Below, in pieces: positions 14,358-22,985 of a stretch of 64,000 nucleotides of DNA. The notes under the pieces were generated by a model. It did not search any database, was not told the origin of the DNA, and worked only from the letters and a program-made list of their open reading frames with translations. The stretch is from positions 1 through 64,000 of the forward strand of contig JAJECA010000042.1 of the NCBI GenBank assembly GCA_022822265.1, given 5' to 3'. The stretch's first letter is position 1. Each line of letters begins with the position of its first letter. Origin of the DNA: Acidimicrobiia bacterium. GTDB lineage: Bacteria > Actinomycetota > Acidimicrobiia > Acidimicrobiales > Bin134. A program made the translations under genes and the position numbers.

Positions 14358-15623
14358 CTATCCCTCAGAGGGGACTTCGTAGCGCTCGGTGTAGGGGGTG
14401 AACTGCTGGCGGACTTCTTCGGCTGAGAGGCCGAACTGGTCGAGGGTGTAGCGGTGGCGGCCGAAGCGGTCTTGGGGGTTTTCCTCCATCCAGGCGGCCA
14501 TCTTGCGCCGGCCTAGATCGTCGAGCTCCATGTTGAAGTGGCGGTAGATGCGCTCTACTGAGCCCACGGGGTCGTCCATCAGCTCGGCGTACTGGAGATC
14601 GAACACGGTGTCGTCTGGGCCTCGCCGGTCCCGGAACTCGGTGCCAGCCTTGATGCCGTGCAAACACTTGTCCTTCCAGATACGGCCTACTGCGTTGAAG
14701 TCCACCTTGTCGGTGTTGGTGGCGTGGAGGGTGCAGTTGAGGCTGGCCACTGAACCGACCACCTTCAGCGGATCGCGATGGGTCCACACCACCCGGGCAT
14801 CGGGGTATACCCCATACAACGCATCCAAGTGCCACATGTGGCCTGGCGTTTTCAGTGACCACCGGTGGGTGGGGATGCCCGATTGCAGCACCTGCAAGCA
14901 CAGTCGGTGGAACTCATAGGCGGGCACCATGTCGCAGGTCTCGAACCAGGCGCCGTAGGTGTTGAATGTGCCCTGGGTCTCGAAGTGGATCGACTTGAAC
15001 TCCCCGCCCAGAAGCGTCACGCACTCAGTGGGCAGCGTGGCAGCCATCGGGTGCATGGCCTGCACCTTGGGGGCCAGCTTGGCCAACTGGCCCGAACCCT
15101 TTACCGATTCGGCAATGCGGGGGTCTTCTCGGTGATTCGACAGCGTGGGGGGCGGGGCCACTACCCCGCCCTCCCAGCCCAACAGCGACCGGTTCATCGG
15201 ATCGAGATCCAGCAGATTGCTGAGCAAGGTGGTCCCGGTGCGGGGCAGGCCGGTTACCACGATCGGGGCAGTCACCTGCTCTTTGGCCACCTCAGGGTGC
15301 TGGTTGGCCCAGTCCACCACCCGCAACCGCATCTGAAGCGTGGAGTCGATGAGGCCTCCCAGGATCATTCGGCCCAACTGGCTCGGATTGCCCTCGTCAT
15401 TGATCGAGTCCACCAAGATCTCGAATCCCTCTTGCCAGCCGTCGGGGCCGAAGTCGTCGAGCTTGGCCGACTCTTGGGCCTTGCTCACCAAGGCGTCGGC
15501 ACTGAGCCGCCCATGGCTGGGTCGAATGCGGCGAACGGAGCGGCCATAGCTGTTCATCGCCCGCACCACCATCGGAAGAGACGACTTGTCGCTGGCCCGG
15601 ACGTCTCGCTTGGCATCGCTCAT
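14358..15623 (-). CDS. Sulfotransferase family protein (PAPS-dependent)
   Basis: 421 residues from ATG 15623; the frame continues upstream only as an artefact of high GC. The 5'-phosphosulfate-binding loop is VTGLPRTGTTLLSNLLDLD (123-141). The 3'-phosphate-binding segment VVWTHRDPLKVVGSVASLN is also clear. Proteins of this sulfotransferase_3-like type transfer sulfate from PAPS to hydroxyl groups of lipids, steroids or glycans; they are abundant in marine and mycolate-type Actinobacteria. It lies 35 bases downstream of an acyl-CoA dehydrogenase and abuts pip. The acceptor cannot be predicted. Confidence 0.88.
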   Translation of the reverse strand: MSDAKRDVRASDKSSLPMVVRAMNSYGRSVRRIRPSHGRLSADALVSKAQESAKLDDFGPDGWQEGFEILVDSINDEGNPSQLGRMILGGLIDSTLQMRLRVVDWANQHPEVAKEQVTAPIVVTGLPRTGTTLLSNLLDLDPMNRSLLGWEGGVVAPPPTLSNHREDPRIAESVKGSGQLAKLAPKVQAMHPMAATLPTECVTLLGGEFKSIHFETQGTFNTYGAWFETCDMVPAYEFHRLCLQVLQSGIPTHRWSLKTPGHMWHLDALYGVYPDARVVWTHRDPLKVVGSVASLNCTLHATNTDKVDFNAVGRIWKDKCLHGIKAGTEFRDRRGPDDTVFDLQYAELMDDPVGSVERIYRHFNMELDDLGRRKMAAWMEENPQDRFGRHRYTLDQFGLSAEEVRQQFTPYTERYEVPSEG

Positions 15624-15658
15624 GGTGGCGTAGGGTAACGCCCCAATGCCGTTTGGCC

Positions 15659-16744
15659 TTAGGCGGTGCCGGTGGCGAGGGCTTCGCCGATGCGCAGGAG
15701 TTGGGCGGTGGACCCGCCCAGTGAGAGCTCTAGGTGCTTGGCCCACACGTAGTAGCGCCACAGGGGGTAGTCGCGGTCTACGCCCATGCCGCCGTGGAGG
15801 TGCTGAGCGGCGTTGGCAACCCGCTGGCCGCCGTCGGCGGCCCAGTATTTGGCCACGGCTACCTCGGTGGACGCCTCTAACCCCTGGTCGAGGCGCCAGC
15901 AGGCTTGCAGCGCGGTGAGGCGGATGGCCTCGGTGTCGATGTAGGCGTCGCCCACCCGCTGGCCCACGGCCTGGAAGGTGGCGATGGGACGGCCGAACTG
16001 CTCCCGCTCGCTGGTGTAGGCCGCGGTCAGCCGCAAAGCCTCGCTCACCACCCCTACGGCCACCGCGCTCAGCGCGGCCGTACAACGCTGCACCAGCCAA
16101 TCCACCGCCTCTGCGCCGGAACCCAGCCGATCGGCGGGCGCATCAGCCAGCACCAACTTGCCCTCGATTAGGCCAGAGGTGGCCTCCTGGGGCACAACCT
16201 CCACCGATGGGGCGGCGTTGTGTACCAAGAACAGCCCGACGCCGTGACTCGTGGATGCGGGAACCAAAAAACAGTCGGCCTGATCGGCGAACGGGACCAT
16301 CTCCTTGGTGCCGCTCACCGTCCAGCTATCGCCAGCCGCCACCGCCGTGGCCGAGGGTTCGCCGGGGTCGCGACCCGGCTCCACCAGCGCAGGCGACACC
16401 AGCGCCGATCCGGTGGCCATCTCCGCCAGCAGATCCTCTTCGGGATCGAACTCGGCCACCGCCATCGCCGCCACCGGCGCCAAAAACGGCACCCGGGCGG
16501 TGGTGCGCCCGATTTCCTCCAACATCAGGCAGGTGGCCAGAAAGCCCAACCCGCCCCCGCCGCACTCCTCGGGCAACGACACGCCCACCAGCCCGGCGTC
16601 GCTCAGCTCCTCCCACACGTAGTCGTCGTGGGTCAGGCCATCGGCCTCCAAATGCTTGTGCCGCTCGGGGGTCGAGAGGTCGCCCAAGATCTGGGCGCTC
16701 AGATCGGCAACCGCCTGCTCCTGCTCTGACAGGGAGAAATCCAC
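15659..16744 (-). CDS. Acyl-CoA dehydrogenase-like protein (short type)
   Basis: 361 residues from GTG 16744 (MDFSLSEQEQAVADLSAQIL, the usual ACAD beginning). It has the three-domain ACAD order: N-terminal helices ending in GLVGVSLPEECGGGGLGF, a central beta domain (SWTVSGTKEMVPFADQADCF), and a C-terminal helical domain with EREQFGRPIATFQAVGQRVG and QHLHGGMGVDRDYPLWRYY. This short type, with HGGMGV, resembles the partner subunit of alpha2beta2 heterotetrameric ACADs used in actinobacterial steroid side-chain oxidation. FAD-dependent alpha,beta-desaturation of acyl-CoA is therefore likely, perhaps only as part of a heteromer. It is divergent from the glutaminyl cyclase gene by 47 bases. Confidence 0.88.
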   Translation of the reverse strand: MDFSLSEQEQAVADLSAQILGDLSTPERHKHLEADGLTHDDYVWEELSDAGLVGVSLPEECGGGGLGFLATCLMLEEIGRTTARVPFLAPVAAMAVAEFDPEEDLLAEMATGSALVSPALVEPGRDPGEPSATAVAAGDSWTVSGTKEMVPFADQADCFLVPASTSHGVGLFLVHNAAPSVEVVPQEATSGLIEGKLVLADAPADRLGSGAEAVDWLVQRCTAALSAVAVGVVSEALRLTAAYTSEREQFGRPIATFQAVGQRVGDAYIDTEAIRLTALQACWRLDQGLEASTEVAVAKYWAADGGQRVANAAQHLHGGMGVDRDYPLWRYYVWAKHLELSLGGSTAQLLRIGEALATGTA

Positions 16745-16791
16745 CGGCCAAGTGTGGCACCCCTCTGTGCTGGGGGCGTATTTGAGCAAAA

Positions 16792-17913
16792 ATGGCGGCT
16801 CTGACAGGTACCCGCAGGTTCTGGACGGCAATCTGGCTGCTGACCGCGATCGCCCTTCTGGCGGCTTGCGGCACCGACGCGCCCCCGCCTGCGGCAACCC
16901 CTGAGACCGCAGCGCCGTCTGAAGCCCCGACCTCCCCTCTACCCACGCCCCTCCTCACCGCGCCCCCCACCGCCGAGCAGACCACCATCTCGCCCACCGC
17001 AAGGCCCACAGCCAATCCTCCCGCATCGGAGATCCCGACCCCCGCCCCCACACCGCCGCAACCCACCGCTGATCCCTCAACCGACTCCACCCCGGAGCCC
17101 ACTGCCTCACAGACAACCGCCCCACCCACCCCGCGACCCACCACTCGGCCAAGCCCCGAGCCGACCACCCTGACTCCCGCATACACCCCCGAACCGCCGT
17201 CGCAGTCCCCCACCTGGTCGGGAGCACTGACCTATGAGGTGGTGGCCTCCCACCCTCACGACACCTCGTCGTTCACCCAAGGGTTGCTGTGGTCCGACGG
17301 CCTGGTTTATGAGAGCACCGGGCTGCGAGGGCAATCCGTCCTCCGAGCGGTGGACTTGCCCACCGGTCGCGTGCTCCAAGAAACCGCCGCCGATCCCCAG
17401 CACTTCGGGGAAGGCTTGGCCCTGGTCGACGACCAACTCATCTGGCTCACTTGGCAAGCCGGCACCGCCGGGGTCTACTACCAGGACACCCTTGAGCAAA
17501 CCGGCAGCTTCACCTACTCCGGCGAGGGCTGGGGTTTGTGCCACGACGGCATCCGGCTGGTGATGAGCGATGGGTCGAACACGCTCACCTTCCGCCACTC
17601 CAGCACCTTCGAGGTGCTGGGATCAGTGCCGGTAACCCGAGCCGACGGCACCCCGGTGAACCGGCTCAACGAGCTGGAGTGCGTCGGCGACGACGTGTGG
17701 GCCAACGTCTGGCTCACCGACCGGATCGTGGTGATCAACCCCGACACCGGCGCGGTCATCGCCGAGGCCGACATGGCCGGGATCATCAGCCCCCACCCGG
17801 CTGATGCCGACAGCAACGACGTCCTCAACGGAATCGCCTATCGACCCGACACCGGCACGTTCCTCATCACCGGCAAGCGCTGGCCTGCCATCTTCGAGGT
17901 CCGCTTTGAGTAG
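16792..17913 (+). CDS. Glutaminyl-peptide cyclotransferase family lipoprotein
   Basis: 373 residues. An N-terminal lipoprotein signal (TAIWLLTAIALLAACG) places the lipid-modified Cys at 26. Residues 30-140 are a Pro/Thr/Ser-rich linker typical of exported actinobacterial lipoproteins. The C-terminal half (about 150-373) is the five-bladed glutamine cyclotransferase domain: HPHDTSSFTQGLLWSDGLVY is the family hallmark, followed by STGLRGQSVLR and LNELECVGDDVWANVWLTD, which carry conserved residues. It would convert N-terminal Gln to pyroglutamate on exported proteins. Its stop overlaps the start of the DUF429 gene. Confidence 0.88.
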   Translation: MAALTGTRRFWTAIWLLTAIALLAACGTDAPPPAATPETAAPSEAPTSPLPTPLLTAPPTAEQTTISPTARPTANPPASEIPTPAPTPPQPTADPSTDSTPEPTASQTTAPPTPRPTTRPSPEPTTLTPAYTPEPPSQSPTWSGALTYEVVASHPHDTSSFTQGLLWSDGLVYESTGLRGQSVLRAVDLPTGRVLQETAADPQHFGEGLALVDDQLIWLTWQAGTAGVYYQDTLEQTGSFTYSGEGWGLCHDGIRLVMSDGSNTLTFRHSSTFEVLGSVPVTRADGTPVNRLNELECVGDDVWANVWLTDRIVVINPDTGAVIAEADMAGIISPHPADADSNDVLNGIAYRPDTGTFLITGKRWPAIFEVRFE

Positions 17914-18619
17914 CGCACCGCTGGTCGCCGGGGTGGACGCGGCCAAGGGCGGATGGGTCATGGCGATTGCCGCCACCGCACCGGGCTCGCCGGTGAAGTT
18001 CTCGGTGTGGCCGTCGTTCGCCGAGGTATGGACCGAAGCCCGGCGCCAAGCGCTGTCGGCCGTTGGCGTGGACATGCCCATCGGCCTCCCCGGCCAAGAC
18101 CGGCGCCAATCCGACATCCAAGCCCGAGAGCTCCTCGGCCCCCGCCGTTCCTCTCTGTTCTGGACCCCGCCGCTATGTGCGCTCAACGCCGCCGACCACG
18201 CAGAGGCCAACCGGCTGTCCAAAGAGAACACCGGCCGGGGCCTGTCAATCCAGGCATTCCACCTGCTGCCCAAAGTACGGGAAGTGCGAGCCGTGCTGAC
18301 CCCAGAAGACCTCTCTCCCCAGGCCCAGCCCCAGGCCGCGGAAGTCCACCCCGAGACCAGCTTCGCCGTGCTGGCCAGCCAGCCCATGTCGGTGTCCAAA
18401 CGCCAACCGGCCGGACAGGCCGAGCGCATGGCTGCGCTGGCACCAGAATTCGACAACCTGGGCCCAGCTCCCCCATCCCTACCGGGCGCGACCCCCGACG
18501 ACCTGCTCGACGCCGCAGCCGCGGCCTGGACCGCCCGGCGCATGGCCGCCGGCTCAGCCATGACGCTGGGGCCAGAAGAAACAGATGCCACCGGCTATCC
18601 GATGGTCATCTGGGCCTGA
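17906..18619 (+). CDS. DUF429 protein (predicted RNase H-like nuclease)
   Basis: 237 residues from TTG 17906, which overlaps the stop of the preceding gene by 8 bases, arguing for coupled translation. LVAGVDAAKGGWVMAIAAT at the N-terminus carries the first acidic residue of the RNase H-like fold, and AVGVDMPIGLPGQDRRQSD is the second motif of the family. The middle segment WTPPLCALNAADHAEANRLS and EVHPETSFAVL (acidic) complete it, and DDLLDAAAAAWTARR ends it. Function is not experimentally established for the family. It converges with the gene at 18627. Confidence 0.78.
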   Translation: MSSAPLVAGVDAAKGGWVMAIAATAPGSPVKFSVWPSFAEVWTEARRQALSAVGVDMPIGLPGQDRRQSDIQARELLGPRRSSLFWTPPLCALNAADHAEANRLSKENTGRGLSIQAFHLLPKVREVRAVLTPEDLSPQAQPQAAEVHPETSFAVLASQPMSVSKRQPAGQAERMAALAPEFDNLGPAPPSLPGATPDDLLDAAAAAWTARRMAAGSAMTLGPEETDATGYPMVIWA

Positions 18620-18626
18620 TCGAGAA

Positions 18627-19649
18627 CTACGCCAGCTCGGTATAGCCCGGGGTCTCCAGGTGGGGGGTCTTGAGGTAGACCTTGGCCTCGGGCGAGCCCT
18701 GGAAGCGGCCGTGGCTCCAGCGCACCTCCACATGGCCGTCCACATGCACCGGGGTGTCGGTGTCCTTGACGATCAGGTCGCCCCGCCAGCGCACCACCGG
18801 CTGCACCCGGGCCTCGGGCCACACGTCGAACGACTTGAACGCGAACCGCTGGCGGAAATCCCACGGGGTGTCCACCCGATAGCGCACCGGGCGGCGGCGG
18901 TGGTCGGTGCCCAACACGAAATAAGGCGCAGGCTGAAGCCGCAGCAGACGCCACAGCGCCTCCTCCCGGCGAGTGGCCCGATGGCCCAACGCCTTCAGCC
19001 ACCGCTCGGCTGAGGCGTGCGACACCGCCACCGAGAACCAATGGGCCGGCTCCGCCAACGGCTCAGGCCAGCGACGAGCAAAAGGCCGCTTCAGCCGCTT
19101 GTGCTGGTCGGCATTCAGGTCGGTCACCGATGGCGGCAGGTCTTCGAAGCCCTCCTCATTGCCCACCAGATACTCCCGAGCCGCTCTGTAAAGAGCCTGG
19201 TATTCGGCCAGGGCAACTTCGGCGTACCAGTCCCCCGTCGTCCCCTGCCTCTGCGCCAATAGCCGATCGAACAAGTGCCCCGGCGACACGTTGTGCAGCA
19301 GCCTCGACCCGTACTTGCAGCTCACCAAATAAACGTGGTCGATCCGCAAATCAGCCGGCGTCTGCTCATAGGAGGGCGCCTGGTGCGGCCCCTTCCACTC
19401 CACCCGCTTGGGCCGCCGATCCCGCAATCCGTCTTCTGCGGCCGCAAAAGCCACGCCGTTGGCCCACGCCTCCTCAAACTGCACCCCGTGCTTGCCGTCG
19501 GCCCGAGCGGCAATCAGCTTGTCGTAGTGCCGTTGCTCCACCCCCACCATCGCCTCAGGGCAAACGGCCAGCGCCTCGTCCACCGATGCCAATCCGAGCA
19601 TCCCCAGCCCGGTGACAATCTCGGTTATCTCGGTTCGAAGCGAAGCCAT
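18627..19649 (-). CDS. Conserved hypothetical protein with possible PD-(D/E)xK-like core
   Basis: 340 residues from ATG 19649. I do not recognise a named family. It is rich in Trp, Arg and aromatic residues. The segment ADLRIDHVYLVSCKYGSRLL (about 97-116) places an Asp before a beta strand ending SCK, the layout of a PD-(D/E)xK nuclease core with Ser in place of the second acidic residue, and an earlier RVEWKG could supply another Glu. This is a suggestion only. The C-terminal half has many paired beta-strand-like stretches (VRYRVDTPWDFRQRFAFKSF). Soluble, no membrane segment. Its promoter region faces carD. Confidence 0.6.
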   Translation of the reverse strand: MASLRTEITEIVTGLGMLGLASVDEALAVCPEAMVGVEQRHYDKLIAARADGKHGVQFEEAWANGVAFAAAEDGLRDRRPKRVEWKGPHQAPSYEQTPADLRIDHVYLVSCKYGSRLLHNVSPGHLFDRLLAQRQGTTGDWYAEVALAEYQALYRAAREYLVGNEEGFEDLPPSVTDLNADQHKRLKRPFARRWPEPLAEPAHWFSVAVSHASAERWLKALGHRATRREEALWRLLRLQPAPYFVLGTDHRRRPVRYRVDTPWDFRQRFAFKSFDVWPEARVQPVVRWRGDLIVKDTDTPVHVDGHVEVRWSHGRFQGSPEAKVYLKTPHLETPGYTELA

Positions 19650-19794
19650 CTCCGCCCATCTTGGTCGCTGGACCGCATCGGTGCATGCAGTCCTACGGAA
19701 AACCCGACCCGAGCGCTGTGTTCTCAGACAAGATGCCAAACGCCGTCAATTGATGGCATCCTTAGGAGGTTCCCCTGAGCCCCCTCGGAGCACA

Positions 19795-20274
19795 ATGACG
19801 TTCAAAAAAGGTGACAAGGTCGTCTACCCCCACCACGGCGCCGCAACTGTGGTCAAGCGGGAGATGAAAGAGGCCTTCGGGGAGAAGACCGAGTACCTGG
19901 TGCTGCGCATGGCCCACGGGGAGATGGTGCTATCGGTGCCCGTGGCCAAGGCCGAAGAGGTGGGGATGCGCTGGCCCATCTCCACCGAAGACGTGGAAGA
20001 CCTGTTCGAGGTGCTCCGCAAGCGGGATGTGCGAGAGCCGGCCAACTGGAGCCGCCGGTTCAAGAACCACCAGGAGAAGCTCAAGTCGGGCGACGTCTAC
20101 CAGGTGGCCGAGGTGGTGCGGAACCTGGCCCTGCGAGACCAGAGCAAGGGACTGTCGGCCGGCGAGAAGAGCCTGTTCACCAAGGCCCGCAACGTGCTGG
20201 TCTCGGAGTTGAGCTTCTCCCTCAACGTCTCCGAGGACGAAGCCCTAGACAAGGTGGAGCAGGCCCTGTCCTGA
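19795..20274 (+). CDS. carD: CarD-family transcriptional regulator
   Basis: 159 residues, typical size for actinobacterial CarD. The N-terminal RNA-polymerase-interacting Tudor-like domain is MTFKKGDKVVYPHHGAATVV, with EYLVLRMAHGEMVLSVPVAK following. The C-terminal helical DNA-binding domain contains WSRRFKNHQEKLKSGDVYQV and AEVVRNLALRDQSKGLSAGE, nearly invariant in the family. It binds the RNA polymerase beta subunit and stabilises open complexes, chiefly at rRNA promoters. CGGAG 5 bases before ATG 19795 supports the start. A GGGGGA/TCCCCC inverted repeat at 20282-20304, after the stop, may be a terminator. Confidence 0.95.
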   Translation: MTFKKGDKVVYPHHGAATVVKREMKEAFGEKTEYLVLRMAHGEMVLSVPVAKAEEVGMRWPISTEDVEDLFEVLRKRDVREPANWSRRFKNHQEKLKSGDVYQVAEVVRNLALRDQSKGLSAGEKSLFTKARNVLVSELSFSLNVSEDEALDKVEQALS

Positions 20275-20338
20275 CTCCCCAGGGGGAAAAACAAGCTTCT
20301 CCCCCCCACCCAGTCGACGAGTACGCTTACCCCCAACA

Positions 20339-20413
20339 CGGGCTGTGGCGCAGCTTGGTCAGCGCACCTGCTTTGGGAGCAGGGGGTCGCCGGTTCAAAT
20401 CCGGCCAGCCCGA
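20339..20413 (+). tRNA. tRNA-Pro (anticodon TGG)
   Basis: A full cloverleaf of 75 bases: acceptor CGGGCTG/CAGCCCG, D stem GCGC/GCGC, anticodon stem CCTGC/GCAGG with loop TTTGGGA (anticodon TGG), 5-base variable loop, T stem GCCGG/CCGGC with TTCAAAT loop, discriminator A. The 3' CCA is not encoded. Confidence 0.97.
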
Positions 20414-20475
20414 CACTGGTAGCCCCACGCCGGCGACACGAAAGCCGGCAAAACCAGACCACCTAGAATGCGGCC

Positions 20476-21966
20476 ATGTCCGCCGCTCCCAGCTTCTTCG
20501 ACGAGGCTGTTGATGAGCAGGGGCGGACTCGGGATCACTATCGGCCGGTGCAGGAGTGGTTCGACCGGCTGTCGCTGGAGCAGGTGAAGGCGCTCGAAGA
20601 GCAGCGCAATGAGTCGTTCCGCCGCCAGGGGATCACCTTCACGGTGTACGGGGGCGACGAGGGCACCGAGCGCACTTGGCCCATGGACCTGTTCCCCCGG
20701 GTGATCGACGCTGAGGAGTGGGCCATGCTGGAGCGGGGGCTGATCCAACGGGTCACCGCCCTCAACCGGTTCCTCGACGACATCTACGCCGGCGAGCAGG
20801 CCATCATCCACGACGGCATCGTGCCCCGCCGGCTCATCACCTCGTGTACCGGCTTCGAGCGCGAGGCCATGAACGTGGCCGTCCCCATGGGGGCTCGCTG
20901 TCTGGTGGCCGGCATCGATTTGGTGCGCGACGGCGACGGCGCCTACCGGGTGCTGGAAGACAACCTGCGCAACCCCAGCGGCATCTCCTATGTGATCGAG
21001 AACCGGGCCGCCATGACCAAACTGCTGCCCGCCGCCTTCTCCGATCTGGCGGTTCGCTCGGTAGACCACTACGGGCGCTCGCTGCTGCGGGCTCTGCGGT
21101 CCATCGCCCCGCCCGCCTGCGGCGACGACCCCACCGTGGCGGTGCTCACCCCCGGCATCTTCAACTCGGCCTACTTCGAGCACGCCTTTCTGGCCCGCAG
21201 CATGGGTGTGGAGTTGGTGGAGGGGCGCGATCTGGTGGTGGACGACCATGTGGTGGCCATGCGCACCACCCGGGGCCTGGAGCGGGTGGACGTGATCTAC
21301 CGCCGCATCGACGACGCCTTCTTGGATCCGGTGGTGTTCAACCCCCAGTCCACCCTGGGGGTGCCCGGCCTGATGGCCGCCGCCCGGGCCGGCACGGTGT
21401 CGATTGCCAACTCGGTGGGCAACGGGGTGGGCGATGACAAGGCCGTATACGCCTATGTGCCCGACATGATCCGCTACTACCTGGGCGAGGAGACGATCAT
21501 CCCCAACGCCGACACCTACCTGTTGTGGGAGGAAGACCAGCGGGCCGAAGTGCTGGAGCGCATGGACCAGCTGGTGGTGAAGCCGGTGGCCGAGTCGGGG
21601 GGCTACGGCATCGTGATCGGTCCCAAGGCCACCGACGCCGAGCTGGCCGAGGCCCGCCAGAAAATCCTTGACGACCCTCGCAACTGGATCGCCCAAGAGG
21701 TGGTGAACCTGTCCCGGCTTCCGGCGTGGGCCGGCGATCACTTCGCCCCCCGCCACATCGACCTGCGCCCGTTCGTGTTGAGCGGCGAGCAGGTAGAGGT
21801 GATCCCCGGCGGGCTCACCCGAGTGGCGCTGCGGGAGGGATCGCTCATCGTCAACAGCTCCCAGGGCGGCGGCTCCAAAGACACGTGGGTTCTGGGCAGC
21901 CCCGACCCCAACGATCCAGAAGTGCTGGGCAACCCCGGCCAGCTTGATCAGGCAGCCCAAAGCTGA
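20476..21966 (+). CDS. Circularly permuted type 2 ATP-grasp protein
   Basis: 496 residues. The family is recognised by FFDEAVDEQGRTRDHYRPV at the N-terminus, QGITFTVYGGDEGTERTWPM, the strongly conserved PFDLFPRVI-like stretch (here MDLFPRVIDAEEWAMLERGL), DNLRNPSGISYVIENR, and PKATDAELAEARQKI, followed by ATP-binding residues near LVVKPVAESGGYGI. These proteins are predicted peptide or amide ligases, always found with alpha-E and transglutaminase-like proteins in a conserved cluster, as here. The stop overlaps the next start (TGATG). The substrate is unknown; a peptide-modification role was proposed from context in the literature. Confidence 0.92.
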   Translation: MSAAPSFFDEAVDEQGRTRDHYRPVQEWFDRLSLEQVKALEEQRNESFRRQGITFTVYGGDEGTERTWPMDLFPRVIDAEEWAMLERGLIQRVTALNRFLDDIYAGEQAIIHDGIVPRRLITSCTGFEREAMNVAVPMGARCLVAGIDLVRDGDGAYRVLEDNLRNPSGISYVIENRAAMTKLLPAAFSDLAVRSVDHYGRSLLRALRSIAPPACGDDPTVAVLTPGIFNSAYFEHAFLARSMGVELVEGRDLVVDDHVVAMRTTRGLERVDVIYRRIDDAFLDPVVFNPQSTLGVPGLMAAARAGTVSIANSVGNGVGDDKAVYAYVPDMIRYYLGEETIIPNADTYLLWEEDQRAEVLERMDQLVVKPVAESGGYGIVIGPKATDAELAEARQKILDDPRNWIAQEVVNLSRLPAWAGDHFAPRHIDLRPFVLSGEQVEVIPGGLTRVALREGSLIVNSSQGGGSKDTWVLGSPDPNDPEVLGNPGQLDQAAQS

Positions 21967-22985
21967 TGCTGGCCCGCCACGCCGAAGACATGTTCTGGGC
22001 CGGCCGCTACTTGGAGCGCGCCGAGGACACCGCCCGAATGGTGCGGGCCACCCTGCTCAGCACGGTGGCCGAGCCCCCGGCCCAGGCCATCGACCGAATG
22101 CAGAACCTGATCAGCACGCTGCGATTGGAAGTTCCCGCCCCCGCCGAAGACGTGGAAACCATGGCCGAGAGCCTGACGCCGTCGCCGCCGATGCTGCGGA
22201 GCGAGGCCGGACTGGGCATCGACGTGCAGGCTGCGGCCACCCGATTGGTGGTGGCCCCCACCATGGCCGGTTCGGTGGCGTTTTGCATCGGCCGCACCAG
22301 GGAGAACTTCCGATCCTTGCGAGACCAGATCCCGTCGGAGCTGTGGGAACAGATCAACGAATTCCACCTGCGGCTCCGACAAGACGACTTCCCCGCGGCC
22401 ATGGAGCAAGACCCGTTCCAAACCCTCGACTTCATCCGGGTGAGCTGCCAGTCGCTCACCGGCGTGATCAGCTCGTCTATGGCCCAGGGCGAGGGCTACC
22501 GGTTCCTGGTGCTGGGCCAGATGCTGGAGCGGGCGCTGATGACCTGCCGCCTGATCAGCGTGCGCTACCCCGAGCACGACGGATCGTCCTACGACGAGAT
22601 GGCCCTCACCCTCCGGTCGGTGTCGGCCTTGGAGGCCTATCAGCGGGCCAGCCAGTCGTCCCCGTTGGGCTCTGACGTGGCCCGGTTCCTCATGGTGAAC
22701 GACTCATTCCCCCGGTCGGTGCTCTATTGCCTGCGATTGAGCGAGACCCAGGTGGAGGCACTGGCCGCCAACGGCCGGCCCCCGCCCCTCCAACGGTTGG
22801 GGCAGCTCCGCTCCGAGCTGGAATACACCGACTTCGACACCATGGTGGCAAACCTGCCCAGCCATCTATCCGCCCTGGAAGCAGGGGTGCGCCACGTGGC
22901 CGACCTGGTGAGCGGCTACTTCTTCCGCAACGCCGAGGCATTCGACCTCCACAGCCAAGCCATCACACCGGGAGTGTCGTCGTGA
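21966..22985 (+). CDS. Alpha-E domain-containing protein
   Basis: 339 residues, almost all helical. The N-terminal MLARHAEDMFWAGRYLERAE (with conserved N/D-x-FWxGRYxER) is the alpha-E signature. Further conserved pieces are FRSLRDQIPSELWEQINEFH and LVLGQMLERALMTCRLISVR. No catalytic motif is seen; alpha-E proteins are thought to assist the partner ATP-grasp ligase. Translation is coupled on both sides: one base overlaps the ATP-grasp stop and four bases the transglutaminase start. Confidence 0.92.
   Translation: MLARHAEDMFWAGRYLERAEDTARMVRATLLSTVAEPPAQAIDRMQNLISTLRLEVPAPAEDVETMAESLTPSPPMLRSEAGLGIDVQAAATRLVVAPTMAGSVAFCIGRTRENFRSLRDQIPSELWEQINEFHLRLRQDDFPAAMEQDPFQTLDFIRVSCQSLTGVISSSMAQGEGYRFLVLGQMLERALMTCRLISVRYPEHDGSSYDEMALTLRSVSALEAYQRASQSSPLGSDVARFLMVNDSFPRSVLYCLRLSETQVEALAANGRPPPLQRLGQLRSELEYTDFDTMVANLPSHLSALEAGVRHVADLVSGYFFRNAEAFDLHSQAITPGVSS

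Noticed and set aside
16792-17230. Repeat-rich or low-complexity region as a possible mobile element.
   Set aside because: It is the Pro/Thr linker of an exported lipoprotein; codon pattern and frame are intact.
20395-21960. Long antisense open frames, e.g. 20395-21960 minus, 27674-29185 plus, 9222-10649 plus.
   Set aside because: They mirror well-identified genes on the opposite strand and show the His/Gly/Arg/Val-rich composition of high-GC shadow frames, without any family motif.
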